Assembly (NCBI GenBank): GCA_029261875.1
Contig: JAJDAL010000038.1
Coordinates: 1-36,807 of the forward strand
Source: Deltaproteobacteria bacterium
Lineage (GTDB): Bacteria > Myxococcota_A > UBA9160 > JAJDAL01
Direction of reading: 5' to 3'
DNA: 36,807 nucleotides
In this document: positions 16,335-24,844 of the stretch, piece by piece
Numbering within the stretch: the first letter of the stretch is position 1
Layout of the letters: the number at the start of each line of letters is the position of its first letter
Position numbers and translations under genes: made by a program
Notes under the pieces: model-generated
Told to the model about the DNA's origin: nothing
The model's input: only the letters and a program-made list of their open reading frames with translations
Database searches by the model: none

Positions 16335-17254
16335 AGCGCGTCGGCGAGCGCCGCGTCCACGGTCGGGTAAACGAACGAAAACCCGTTTTCGGTGGCGGCG
16401 CGCGGAATCGCGCGGCGGCTTCCCAGCAGTTCGCCCGACAGTTCTCCCAGGGCGGTGCGCAATACGAAAGCGGGAACGTGAAAGAAAGCCGGGCGCCCGA
16501 CCGCGCTGGCCAGGCTGCGCGTGAAATCCCGATTGCGAACCGGGTTGGGGGCGACGGCATTGATGCCGCCCTCGAAGCGGTCGTCTTCGAGTGCTGCCAC
16601 GATGAGACGAATCAGGTCGTCTACATGGATCCAGGGGAACCACTGTTGCCCGTCGCCCAAGCGGCCCCCGAGGCCCAAGCGGAACAAGCGCGCGAGCGGG
16701 ATCAGGGCGCCTCCGTCGCGCGACAACACGACGCCGATGCGGAGCGAAACGACGCGCACGCCCCACTGCGTGGCGCGCGCGGCCTCGCGCTCCCAGTCTC
16801 GACACAGGTCCGCGAGAAAGCCCTCTCCGGGGTCCGATTCCTCCGTGAGTTCCGCATCGCCATGGGATCCGTAGAAGCCCACCGCAGAGGCGCAAACCAG
16901 AGTGCGCGGCCGACGCTCGCTCGCGAGCGATTCGAGGGAGGTCACCAGGGAACGTGTGGAGTCGATGCGACTCGCGTACGCCTTCTCGCGCCGCGCGCGC
17001 GTGAGGGGCCCTCCGAAGATCGGTTCTCCCGCGAGGTGGACCACGGCCTGGGTGTCGGCCACGAGATCCGGTGTGGCGCGCACCCCGTCCCAGGTACACA
17101 CCTCGCAGCCCGATCCGAGGCGCGCGATCGCCGAGTCGCGGGACCGCGAGAGCGCGCGAACCTCGTAGCGCGCGTCCATCAGCTTTCGCGCTACGCCCTG
17201 GCCCACGGTACCCGTGGCGCCGGTCAGTAGGATCCGCTCTCCCGGTTTCAACAT
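16331..17254 (-). CDS. TIGR01777-family NAD-dependent epimerase-like protein
   Basis: A 307-residue extended SDR. The dinucleotide motif TGATGTVG is at 11-18, AVVHLAGEPI (about 68-77) and ASAVGFYGSHGD (about 122-133) are hallmarks of the YfcH/TIGR01777 family, and RIGVVLSRDGGAL and WIHVDDLIRLI follow in the expected order. The C-terminal DUF1731 segment (VPAFVLRTALGELSGELLGS) completes a full-length member. The substrate is unknown; the family is widespread and sometimes associated with the cell envelope or division. It is the third gene of a run citrate synthase, PLP enzyme, epimerase, with a 16-bp gap from the PLP gene. Confidence 0.9.
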   Translation of the reverse strand: MLKPGERILLTGATGTVGQGVARKLMDARYEVRALSRSRDSAIARLGSGCEVCTWDGVRATPDLVADTQAVVHLAGEPIFGGPLTRARREKAYASRIDSTRSLVTSLESLASERRPRTLVCASAVGFYGSHGDAELTEESDPGEGFLADLCRDWEREAARATQWGVRVVSLRIGVVLSRDGGALIPLARLFRLGLGGRLGDGQQWFPWIHVDDLIRLIVAALEDDRFEGGINAVAPNPVRNRDFTRSLASAVGRPAFFHVPAFVLRTALGELSGELLGSRRAIPRAATENGFSFVYPTVDAALADAL

Positions 17255-17270
17255 CGCAGGGACTCCCGAT

Positions 17271-18074
17271 CTATTCGTTTGCGTTCAGGGCGCGCACGAG
17301 TTTGTTCGTTCCGGGACCCGCTGTGCCCGAGCCGATGCGAGCGCCGTCGAGGGTTCCGATCGGTGTGGCGCCGCGCACGGCATTGACGGCGATCAACTCC
17401 GCGCAGTGTAGGATTTCTTCGCGCCCGAGATCCCTCTCCTGGATTTCGTGGATCCGCGCTAGTGCAACATCGCGTGCGATCCCACGCACCGCGCCGCGTT
17501 CGAGAGGGGGCGTGCAAAGGGAACCGTCCGCGGCGACGAAGAAGATGTTCGTGCGGCAGCCTTCCACCAGCCGTCCCACGGGATCGAACAGGAGGGCCTC
17601 GTCGACGCCGGCCGCTTTCGCGTCCGCGCGTCCGCGTTCGTACAATGGTCGATCCGCGAGCTTGGCTCCCGCGCTTGCGGTGGGGCCTTCGTGATCGAAG
17701 GAGGCCCGCAGGGCGGTCCAGATGCGGGGCTCCGCACCGAGAACCCGGGCGCGGGCGATCACGTGAAGTCCGTCGTCTTTGCCCCGGGCGGCTTCGACGC
17801 GCACGATGCCGGTCGCTTTCCCGAAGATCGCCTGTCCGAGTTCTTCGAGGGCGCGCACGCACAGACCCGCGGGAAGCGCTCCCAAGCCTTGCTGCGCGGC
17901 ATCCCGGCGCAGGCGGCGCTCGTGGTATTCCGCGAATCGAACGCGTCCGGCGACGATTCGACCCGTGGTGATGCAGCGTGGGTGCGGAGCGAGTTCCAGT
18001 AGGCGATCGGCATCGAGCGCGATGCGCCCGTCGCACCAAACGGGAAAGTCCCCGTTTGCGCTCGGATCAGTCAC
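17271..18074 (-). CDS. Class IV PLP aminotransferase/lyase (IlvE/PabC-like)
   Basis: A 267-residue fold-type IV PLP enzyme. The Schiff-base lysine is Lys138 in GAKLADRPLY, the PLP-phosphate region includes Glu171 in RLVEGCRTNIFFV, and TPPLERGAVRGIARD is the usual following motif. Such proteins are branched-chain or D-amino acid aminotransferases or 4-amino-4-deoxychorismate lyases. The short length and the HERRL segment near residue 51 fit the PabC-like side better than IlvE, but I cannot decide. It overlaps the citrate synthase stop by 8 bp, so it is translationally linked to it. No pabA or pabB is seen nearby. Confidence 0.88.
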   Translation of the reverse strand: MTDPSANGDFPVWCDGRIALDADRLLELAPHPRCITTGRIVAGRVRFAEYHERRLRRDAAQQGLGALPAGLCVRALEELGQAIFGKATGIVRVEAARGKDDGLHVIARARVLGAEPRIWTALRASFDHEGPTASAGAKLADRPLYERGRADAKAAGVDEALLFDPVGRLVEGCRTNIFFVAADGSLCTPPLERGAVRGIARDVALARIHEIQERDLGREEILHCAELIAVNAVRGATPIGTLDGARIGSGTAGPGTNKLVRALNANE

Positions 18075-19356
18075 GTTCGGCGATGTCGACGTAGCGCCTT
18101 CCGGTTTCGCCCACGTAGATCTGGCGCGGGCGATAGATCTTGTGCTTGTCCTGGTGCATCTCGACCCATTGCGCGATCCAGCCCGGCAAACGACCGATGG
18201 CGAACATCGCCGTGAACATGTTCATCGGCGTCCCGATGGCGTTGTAGATGACGCCGGAATAGAAGTCGACGTTGGGATACAGCTTGCGCTCGACGAAGTA
18301 GTCGTCCTTCAACGCGATCTCTTCGAGTTCGACCGCGATCTCCACCAGCTTGTTCTGAACGCCCAGCTTTTCGAGCACGTCGAAGCAGGCCTTCTTGATG
18401 ATCGTCATGCGCGGATCGAAGTTCTTGTAGACGCGGTGGCCGAAGCCCATCAGGCGTGAAGTGTCATCGCTGCTCTTGGCGCGCTCGACGAACTCGCTCG
18501 CGGTGAGGCCTTCGTCGCGGATGGCGGCCAACATCTCGATCACTTCCTGGTTGGCACCGCCGTGTCGCGAACCCCAGAGTGCGTTGATGCCCGCGGCGAT
18601 GGCGGCAAACAGATTGACGTGGGACGAGCCCACCAAACGCACGGTACTGGCGGAGCAGTTTTGTTCGTGGTCTGCGTGCAGGATCAGCAGTAGATCGATC
18701 GCCTTCTTGACGACGGGATCGACTTCGAAGTCCTCGCACGGTGTGGCGAACATCAAATGCAGGAAGTTCCCGACGTAGTCCAAGCGGTTGTCGGGATACA
18801 TGAACGGTTGCCCGATGGAGTGCTTGTACGCGTAGGCCGCGATCGTGGGCAGTTTCGCGAGCAGGCGGTGAACGGAGATCTCGACCTGCCGCGGGTCCCG
18901 GGGATCGAGGGAATCCGGGTAGAAGGTGGCGAGTGCACCCACCACCGCCGAACAGGCAGCCATCGGGTGCGCGTCTTTCGGAAGCGCACCGTAGAACGCC
19001 TTGAAGTCCTCGTGGAGCATGGTGTGCCGGCTGATGGATTCGGTGAAATAGTTGAACTGATCTTTGTTGGGGAGTTTTCCGTAGATCAGCAGGTAGGCGG
19101 TTTCCAGGAACGAGCCCTTGTCCGCCAGGTCGTCGATGGGGATGCCCCGGTAGTGGAGCACGCCGTTTTCGCCGTCGACGAAGGTGATGCGGCTCGTGCA
19201 GGAACCGGTGTTCGCGTAGCCGGGATCCATCGTGATGTAGCCGGTCTTGCTGCGCAGGCTGGTGATGTCGACCGCGCGTTCCCCCTCAGAGCCCACAACG
19301 ATGGGAAGTTCGATTGTCTGGTCGTCCAGGCGAAGTTGTGCCGTCTTGTCAGCCAT
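18067..19356 (-). CDS. gltA: Citrate synthase (type II)
   Basis: A 429-residue enzyme condensing oxaloacetate with acetyl-CoA, the entry to the TCA cycle. The length matches E. coli GltA (427). The N-terminal beta domain (residues 1-60, with YITMDPGYANTGSC) is that of the hexameric, NADH-regulated bacterial type. The catalytic set is visible: His265 in WGSRHGGANQ, His307 in GFGHRVYK and Asp364 in NVDFYSG. HADHEQNCSAST is the conserved helix-turn. The ATG at 19356 is preceded by a 232-bp non-coding stretch. It heads a run of three minus-strand genes. The regulatory N terminus suggests allosteric control, which is family knowledge. Confidence 0.97.
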   Translation of the reverse strand: MADKTAQLRLDDQTIELPIVVGSEGERAVDITSLRSKTGYITMDPGYANTGSCTSRITFVDGENGVLHYRGIPIDDLADKGSFLETAYLLIYGKLPNKDQFNYFTESISRHTMLHEDFKAFYGALPKDAHPMAACSAVVGALATFYPDSLDPRDPRQVEISVHRLLAKLPTIAAYAYKHSIGQPFMYPDNRLDYVGNFLHLMFATPCEDFEVDPVVKKAIDLLLILHADHEQNCSASTVRLVGSSHVNLFAAIAAGINALWGSRHGGANQEVIEMLAAIRDEGLTASEFVERAKSSDDTSRLMGFGHRVYKNFDPRMTIIKKACFDVLEKLGVQNKLVEIAVELEEIALKDDYFVERKLYPNVDFYSGVIYNAIGTPMNMFTAMFAIGRLPGWIAQWVEMHQDKHKIYRPRQIYVGETGRRYVDIAERD

Positions 19357-19523
19357 TGAAAACCCTTTCGCGCGATCTTTCGCGCAGCCGTGGACGCGGA
19401 GTGCCGCGCCGTGAGTCCCGCCGCTTCGAGGAATTGGGGACAAAAAGACGCACCCAGTTTAGCGGAGACCCGGCCTTCCTGCTCTTCGCGTTTTCCTCGC
19501 GGGGGACACCGGTTACCGACGGA

Positions 19524-19538
19524 AAATGCACAGCATTT
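19524..19538. repeat. Short inverted repeat upstream of citrate synthase
   Basis: AAATGC-ACA-GCATTT is a perfect inverted repeat with 6-bp arms, lying 168 bp upstream of gltA in the 232-bp gap. It could be an operator. The rest of this gap (19357-19588) shows no RNA gene or ORF that I can support. Confidence 0.3.
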
Positions 19539-19588
19539 CTGCGGTCGATTCCACCCGAGAGCTTCATCGGTGCAAGGCTTGTCGGGCT

Positions 19589-21202
19589 TTACTCGGAGGG
19601 GGCGGCCTGGGCGGCCGGCGTGACGACCAATAGCTCGCGTCGACCGCTGCGCGCGCGGGCGGCGATGCGGACTGCGGTGTGGCGCTGGACCCGATCGAGT
19701 TGCCGCGCGCGAACGATGAGCGCCTGGCCTCCCGCGTCGATGAACCCTTGCACGCTTTCCGGGGAGTCGAGCTCCGCCACCCGGCGTTCACCGTAATACG
19801 CCAGTCCTCCCGCCATGGCGCGGTTGCCCACCAGCCCGATGGCGACGCCGGGCGGCGTGAGTTCGGCGGCCGCCAGGGCGATGGGACGCGGCGACTTGGA
19901 TTCGTCGAGCGCGGGATAGAGGATCGTGAACACCGAGAGTTCGATGCAGAAGGCGGCGACCCACAGGGCGCCGAAGCGCGCGAGCGGGCGTTCGAAGCGT
20001 CGCCACAGGAAGACCGTCCCGGCGATGACTGCGAGCCAAGCCGCGCCCATGCCGCGCGGCAACTCCGAACCGGAAACTTCGCGACCCGAAAGAAAGGCCG
20101 CGCTGGCGGCGAGTCCAACAACCAAGAGTGCGAGCGCTACCACGCGCATTTCGCGCAGCGCTGTGGCGCGCGTCTTCAGGGTCCACAGCGCTGCGTCCGC
20201 GCACAGCAAAGCGGCGGCCGGGAAGGCGGGCAGTAGGTACAGCCCGCGTTTGCCTGCGGAGATCGAAAAGAAAACGAGCGGCACCGCGACACACAGCAGG
20301 GCAAAGCGATGGGGGAGCGACGGCTCGGGGAGGGAACGGATTCGCAACCAGACCCAGGGCAACAGCAGCGTCCAGGGGAGGAAGTCGACCGGAAACTGGT
20401 AGGCGTAGTAGTAGAACGGGCGCACGTGGGAGCTGCCGGAAAAGAAGCGGGCGAACAGGTTCGTACCGACGGTTTCGTCGAGGTATCCCGTGGGCGCGAG
20501 TGCCGAGGCTCCCCACAACCACAGGCAACCGGGAACGATCGACAAGCCCAGGGCCCAGACGGGAAAGACTGCGCGCAGGGTGTTCCAGCGTCGCCCGAGG
20601 GCGAGATACACCGCGACCGTGAGCGACGGAATCAGGAACCCGACGGGACCTTTGGTGAGCACCGCCAGGCCCATGGCGCCGTGAAATACCGCGACCCAGC
20701 GTCGCCGCTGTTCGGGGCGATGGTCGGCGCGCCAAAACGCGAGCAATGCAATGCCTTCGAACAGGGCCAGCAATACGTCGAGCTGTGCGCGACGCGCGAG
20801 GTGCGAGAACTCGAACACGGTCAGGAGCAATGCGGCGCCGAGAATCCCGGCGCGGGGGCCGAAGGCCCGGGCTCCCGCGAGGGCGGTGAGGGCGATGATC
20901 GCGCATCCCGCCAGAGCCGAGGGCATGCGCGCGGCGACTTCCGTGACGCGATCGTGGGCCGAGCCCAGGGCGGCGGCGGCCCAGTAGTAGAGCGGGGGCT
21001 TCTGGGTGTACACCGCGCCATTCAAGTGCAGCAGGATCAGCCCCTCGGCGCCGTGTTCCATGGAACGCAACTCATCGGCAATTTGGGCGTAGCGGGGCTC
21101 GTCGGGCGCCCATAAATCCGTCGCGCCCAAGCGGGCGAATAGGAGCAGGGCCGCGGCGGTGAGCAGGAGCGCGCCGAGGCGCCGAAAGTCCCGTGTTTTC
21201 AT
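19589..21202 (-). CDS. ArnT/PMT-like membrane glycosyltransferase (GT83-type)
   Basis: A 537-residue polytopic enzyme with about 12 hydrophobic segments. The first periplasmic loop carries the catalytic DEPRYAQIADEL (Asp34, Glu35), followed by KPPLYYW, the hallmark of GT-C enzymes such as ArnT. HLARRAQLDVLLALF and LTKGPVGFLIP are further family segments. They move a sugar from a polyprenyl-phosphate carrier to lipid A, protein or a glycan in the periplasm. The start at ATG 21202 immediately precedes the first helix. A GT2 enzyme able to make such carriers lies at 21904, on the other strand. The acceptor is unknown. The C terminus (after 430) is a periplasmic domain of unclear role. Confidence 0.9.
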   Translation of the reverse strand: MKTRDFRRLGALLLTAAALLLFARLGATDLWAPDEPRYAQIADELRSMEHGAEGLILLHLNGAVYTQKPPLYYWAAAALGSAHDRVTEVAARMPSALAGCAIIALTALAGARAFGPRAGILGAALLLTVFEFSHLARRAQLDVLLALFEGIALLAFWRADHRPEQRRRWVAVFHGAMGLAVLTKGPVGFLIPSLTVAVYLALGRRWNTLRAVFPVWALGLSIVPGCLWLWGASALAPTGYLDETVGTNLFARFFSGSSHVRPFYYYAYQFPVDFLPWTLLLPWVWLRIRSLPEPSLPHRFALLCVAVPLVFFSISAGKRGLYLLPAFPAAALLCADAALWTLKTRATALREMRVVALALLVVGLAASAAFLSGREVSGSELPRGMGAAWLAVIAGTVFLWRRFERPLARFGALWVAAFCIELSVFTILYPALDESKSPRPIALAAAELTPPGVAIGLVGNRAMAGGLAYYGERRVAELDSPESVQGFIDAGGQALIVRARQLDRVQRHTAVRIAARARSGRRELLVVTPAAQAAPSE

Positions 21203-21269
21203 CGAATCGTCGATCACAGCTAAGATCCTCGTGGCGGGAACGTTATCCTTCTCGCCGAGGAGGTGCCGC

Positions 21270-21896
21270 ATGGCCGCCCAGGAAGATTCCACCGGATCCG
21301 CGACCGAGGAGTTCCGCGCTCGTCTGCACGAGTCGCCCCGCAAGCCCCTGGAGATCGCCCGCTTCCTCGACGGCCTCAGCCACGACGAACGGGTCGGTGC
21401 CACGCGCAGCCTGGACCGCGCACAACAGCGCGCGCTGTACAAAATGGCGGATGGCTTTGCCCCGCTGACGCTCGCGGAAATGGTGCCACCGGAGGTCGCG
21501 ACCCTCGAACCGGTTCGCCATTACGGAAAGAACAGCCTGCCGCTCTTCTCGCAGTTCGAGAAGCGTTTTTGTCGCGCTTCGGAGGTCGATCCCAATGCAC
21601 CGGCTTGGCTGCTCGGATACAACTTCCAGACCCTGTCTCCCCTGACCGGGCCGGGTTATTTCGTGGCCCGCGAGGACACCGAGCGGGGCGAAGTGGTGAT
21701 CGATTACCGGGAGTTGCCCCCGGAGAAGCCGCCCCATTGGCCGGCCATCCAACCGAACGATCGGGGACTCTCGCAATTCATCTACGGGAACATGGTCGAC
21801 ACCCTGCGGCGCGTTTCCCAGCATGTGACGATCGGGTCCGCGGCCCGCGGTGGCAAGGACCTGGGCAGCTGGTTCGTTCTGTGCCGGGAGAGCTAA
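21270..21896 (+). CDS. Protein of unknown function
   Basis: I do not recognise this 208-residue protein. It is soluble, with a helical N-terminal half (about 20-70, rich in Arg, Glu and Leu, including AQQRALYKMADGFAPLTLAEM) and a second half rich in aromatic and Pro residues (NAPAWLLGYNFQTLSPLTGPGYFVARE, seen in parts: LTGPGYFVA) that looks like a beta-barrel or lipocalin-like fold. The start is ATG 21270 with an excellent Shine-Dalgarno sequence GGAGGTG (21258-21264). It ends 7 bp before the GT2 gene, so the two form an operon. Glycan or lipid work is a positional guess. Confidence 0.8.
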   Translation: MAAQEDSTGSATEEFRARLHESPRKPLEIARFLDGLSHDERVGATRSLDRAQQRALYKMADGFAPLTLAEMVPPEVATLEPVRHYGKNSLPLFSQFEKRFCRASEVDPNAPAWLLGYNFQTLSPLTGPGYFVAREDTERGEVVIDYRELPPEKPPHWPAIQPNDRGLSQFIYGNMVDTLRRVSQHVTIGSAARGGKDLGSWFVLCRES

Positions 21897-21903
21897 CGGG
21901 GTC

Positions 21904-22632
21904 ATGACCGCAATCGAATCCAGCCTGCGTGTGTCGATCGTCGTCCCCGTCTACAACGAAGAAGGGTCGCTCGATCCGCTGTACCGCGAACTCGATGCGG
22001 CCCTGGGTGGCGTCGAAGGCGGCTGCGAGTTCATTTTCGTCGATGACGGAAGTGTCGACGGCAGCGCGCAAAAGATTGCCGAGCTGGCGGAGAAGGATCC
22101 GCGCGTTCGTCCCATCGCCCTCGAGGGCAATCACGGACAATCCGCCGCGTTCGATGCGGGTTTCCGCGCGGCGCGCGGCGAGTTCACCGTCACCCTCGAC
22201 GCCGATCTTCAAAACGACCCGCAAGACATTCCGCGGCTGCTGGCGGAAACCGATCATGCGGATGTCGTCAACGGCGTGCGGGTCAATCGGCGCGATACCT
22301 GGGTGCGGCGGATTTCCTCGAAGCTCGCCAACGGCTTTCGCAATCGCATGACCGGAGAAACCGTGACCGACGTGGGGTGCTCACTCCGGGCGATTCGGAC
22401 GTCCTATCTGCGGCGACTCAAACTGTACGACGGCATGCACCGCTTCCTGCCGACCTTGCTCAAGATGGAAGGAGCCCGGCTGGTCGAGATCCCGGTATCC
22501 CATCGGCCCCGGCGTTTCGGGGAGTCGAAATACGGGATCCGCAATCGACTCTTCGTGGGTTTCGTCGACGTCTTCGCCGTGCGCTGGATGCAGCGCCGGG
22601 CCATTCGCTACCGCCTGCGCGAAAAACCGTAG
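21904..22632 (+). CDS. GT2 glycosyltransferase (polyprenyl-phosphate sugar synthase-like)
   Basis: A 242-residue GT-A enzyme. SIVVPVYNEEGSL (11-23), FVDDGSVDGS (Asp47-Asp48) and the metal-binding TLDADLQNDP (Asp99, Asp101) are the family motifs; VGCSLRAIRTSYLRRLKLYDGMHRFLP, with GCSLRA visible, is the acceptor-side segment of DPM1/ArnC-like enzymes. These enzymes attach a sugar to dolichyl- or undecaprenyl-phosphate. Unlike ArnC it lacks a C-terminal transmembrane pair, so it is probably peripheral to the inner membrane. The ArnT-like enzyme next door on the opposite strand would be a natural user of the product. The start is ATG 21904, 7 bp after the preceding gene. Confidence 0.92.
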   Translation: MTAIESSLRVSIVVPVYNEEGSLDPLYRELDAALGGVEGGCEFIFVDDGSVDGSAQKIAELAEKDPRVRPIALEGNHGQSAAFDAGFRAARGEFTVTLDADLQNDPQDIPRLLAETDHADVVNGVRVNRRDTWVRRISSKLANGFRNRMTGETVTDVGCSLRAIRTSYLRRLKLYDGMHRFLPTLLKMEGARLVEIPVSHRPRRFGESKYGIRNRLFVGFVDVFAVRWMQRRAIRYRLREKP

Positions 22633-22651
22633 CCGGACTCCGCGGCCGCCC

Positions 22652-23011
22652 TCAGCCCCCGGCTCGCTTGACCGTGTAGCCCCGCGCTTCGAGTTCTCCC
22701 ACCACAACATCGCGGTGGTCGCCCTGGATTTCGATCACGCCGTCTTTGGCGGATCCGCCGCTGCCGCATTTGCGCTTGAGTTCGCCCGCCAGTTCCTTCA
22801 GGTCATCGCTGGGAAGGGGGACGCCGGCGATGGTGGTCACCGGCTTGCCGCGTCGCCCTTTGACTTCGCGCCGTACACGCACGACACCATCGCCCTGGGG
22901 CGCGCGCGGCGAGGCGCGACACACGCAGCGTTTGATGGGATTCCCGCAATGCGGGCAAACGCGACCCTGCAGGGAGCTGTACACCGTGCGCGGCCCATCG
23001 CGTCGACTCAC
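22652..23011 (-). CDS. yciH: YciH/SUI1-type translation factor with zinc ribbon
   Basis: A 119-residue protein. The SUI1 (eIF1) domain spans about 40-119, with GDGVVRVRREVKGRRGK, ITGV-like strand TIAGVPL, the motif LKRKCGSGGSAKDGVIEIQGDHRD and the C-terminal GYTVKRAGG. The N-terminal part has CPHCGNPIKRCVC, with Cys19, Cys22, Cys29 and Cys31 forming a likely zinc ribbon. E. coli YciH has an IF3-like fidelity or repression role at initiation under stress. The start is GTG 23011, overlapping the CoA-binding gene stop as GTGA. Much longer open sequence upstream in this frame is shadow. It is convergent with the GT2 gene. Confidence 0.92.
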   Translation of the reverse strand: MSRRDGPRTVYSSLQGRVCPHCGNPIKRCVCRASPRAPQGDGVVRVRREVKGRRGKPVTTIAGVPLPSDDLKELAGELKRKCGSGGSAKDGVIEIQGDHRDVVVGELEARGYTVKRAGG

Positions 23012-23433
23012 GCTCGAGCCCCCAGCAGGCGTTCGTGTTCCACCATCAGGCAGCGGTCTTCCACCACCTGTATCCCGGCGGCCGCCAGACGTTGCGCGGC
23101 GGCCGGATGCGAGATCCCGAGCTGCATCCACACCGCGCGCGGCGCATCGGGCAGAGCGAGGATTTCGTCTACGTGGGCGGGGATGTGGGCGGGGGCTCGA
23201 AACAGGTTCACGAGGTCGACCGGGCCCTCGATCTCGCCGAGGGCCCCGTAGGCGGGTTCGTCCAGGATTCGCTCGAGCTTCGGGTTCACGGGAAGGATCC
23301 GGTAGCCCTGCCGTTGCATGTAGCGCGGCACCCGAAACGCAGCTTCGTCGTCTCGGGCCTTGATGCCCACCACCGCGATGGTCCGGACCTCGACGAGGAG
23401 TTTTCTGAGATCTGAATCTTCCACCGGCCTCAC
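23008..23433 (-). CDS. CoA-binding domain protein (YccU-like)
   Basis: A 141-residue single Rossmann-domain protein of the CoA_binding_2 family. The pattern is RTIAVVGIK, then RYMQRQGYRILPVNP, a GPVDLVNLFR segment, VWMQLGISHPAAAQRL, and a final VVEDRCLMVEHERL; the Cys in DRC.MVEH is the conserved CoA-contact region. Its physiological role is poorly known. The start is GTG 23433; no ATG fits. It is the first gene of a two-gene unit with yciH (GTGA overlap). It is divergent from the M16 peptidase genes, with a 55-bp gap. Confidence 0.9.
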   Translation of the reverse strand: MRPVEDSDLRKLLVEVRTIAVVGIKARDDEAAFRVPRYMQRQGYRILPVNPKLERILDEPAYGALGEIEGPVDLVNLFRAPAHIPAHVDEILALPDAPRAVWMQLGISHPAAAQRLAAAGIQVVEDRCLMVEHERLLGARA

Positions 23434-23488
23434 TGTAAATCGGGTCGCGACTCGACACGAGGGTTAGGGCCCGATAGGGTACGCCGCC

Positions 23489-24844
23489 ATGCAAATTCAC
23501 ACCGGCCCGGGGGGGGTTGGCGTCTTTTTGGGGATCGCGCTGGTCGCGGCGTTTGCGCAATCGTCGCGCGCCATCGAAGACCCCGCGCTCGCGACGCAGG
23601 TCGCAACCCTCGACAACGGATTGACGGTCCTGCTGCTCGAAGACCACACGACGCCCGTGGCGTCCTTCCAGATGTGGGTTCGGGCGGGCTCGCGGGACGA
23701 AAGTCGCTACACGGGGATCGCCCACCTGTTCGAACACATGATGTTCAAAGGCTCGGACAACATCGGGCCCGAGGAACACGCCCATCGCATCGAAGCGCGG
23801 GGCGGACGCCTCAACGCCTACACCTCCCGAGACGTCACGGTCTATTTCGAGGATGTGACGGCCGAGAGCTTGCCCCTCGTGATCGACCTGGAAGCCGAAC
23901 GCGTCGCCCACCTGGACATCAGCGAAGAAACGCTCGCGTCCGAGCGCGAGGTGGTGCTCGAAGAGCGGCGCATGCGCACGGAAGATCGGCCCGAAGGACG
24001 CGCCTGGGAGGCGATCCTGTCCCTGGCGTTCCAAGCGCATCCGTACCGCTGGCCCGTGATCGGTTGGCGCAGCGACGTCGAAAACGTCCGCGTCCAAGAT
24101 TGCCGCGCGTTCTTCGACGCCTATTACGCGCCCAACAATCTGGTGATCGTCGTGGCGGGAGACTTCGACGCAGCCTCGACGCTCGAGCGGATCCGCCGCC
24201 GTTTCGGCGGCCTCGAGCCCGCGCCCGAGATTCCCCGCAACCCGACCGTCGAGCCCGAGCAGCGCGGGGAACGGCGCACGGAAGTGCATTTCGAACTCCG
24301 CAGCCCGATCTTCCTCGCCGCCTGGCACGCCCCGCCCACGGGTCACAAGGACGCCGAAGCCCTCGATGTGTTGAGCCAGATCCTCTCCGGCGGTCGCTCG
24401 AGCCGCCTGTACCGCAAGCTCGTCTACGAGGAACAACAGGCCCTCTACGCCAGTGGCGGGTATTGGGAACTTCGGGATGCCGGACTCTTCAACGCCATGG
24501 CGGCGGTGCGCCCGGACGCCACCATCGAACGCGTGGAAGCGCTGTTCGAAGGCGAGATCGCACGCGTGCGCGAGGCACCGGTCAGCGAAGCGGAACTCGA
24601 CAAGGCGAAGCGCCGGCTCGAGGTGTCGCTCGTCAACGAACTCGGCACCGCCCACGCGTTGGCGTCTCGCATCGGCCAGGACTTCGTGTTTCACGGCCGC
24701 ATCCGCCCCCTGGACGAACGCCTCGAGAAAATCCGCAAAGTGACGATCGCCGACGTCCAGCGCGTTGCGAAGACCTACCTGCAGCCGGAGCAGCGCAGCG
24801 TCGTGCACGTTGTGGCTCCGCCCGCCGCGGAGACCACACCGTGA
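23489..24844 (+). CDS. M16 family zinc metallopeptidase (active subunit)
   Basis: A 451-residue pitrilysin-family protease. The inverted zinc motif HLFEH (His79, Glu82, His83) is intact and followed by MMFKG; the distal zinc ligand is one of the paired Glu in SEREVVLEE (about 158-159). RGGRLNAYTSRDVTVYFEDV is the standard strand region. The N terminus has a signal peptide (VFLGIALVAAFAQSSRA), so it is exported to the periplasm. It degrades small unfolded peptides in a two-chamber clamshell; the partner half is probably supplied by the next gene, overlapping as GTGA, in the manner of mitochondrial MPP alpha/beta. C-terminal motif SGGRSSRLYRKLVYEEQ is visible in parts. Confidence 0.95.
   Translation: MQIHTGPGGVGVFLGIALVAAFAQSSRAIEDPALATQVATLDNGLTVLLLEDHTTPVASFQMWVRAGSRDESRYTGIAHLFEHMMFKGSDNIGPEEHAHRIEARGGRLNAYTSRDVTVYFEDVTAESLPLVIDLEAERVAHLDISEETLASEREVVLEERRMRTEDRPEGRAWEAILSLAFQAHPYRWPVIGWRSDVENVRVQDCRAFFDAYYAPNNLVIVVAGDFDAASTLERIRRRFGGLEPAPEIPRNPTVEPEQRGERRTEVHFELRSPIFLAAWHAPPTGHKDAEALDVLSQILSGGRSSRLYRKLVYEEQQALYASGGYWELRDAGLFNAMAAVRPDATIERVEALFEGEIARVREAPVSEAELDKAKRRLEVSLVNELGTAHALASRIGQDFVFHGRIRPLDERLEKIRKVTIADVQRVAKTYLQPEQRSVVHVVAPPAAETTP

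Noticed and set aside
23012..24808. Long 5' extension of the yciH frame on the minus strand
   Set aside because: It runs antisense to the M16 gene and through the CoA-binding gene; the SUI1 protein starts at GTG 23011.
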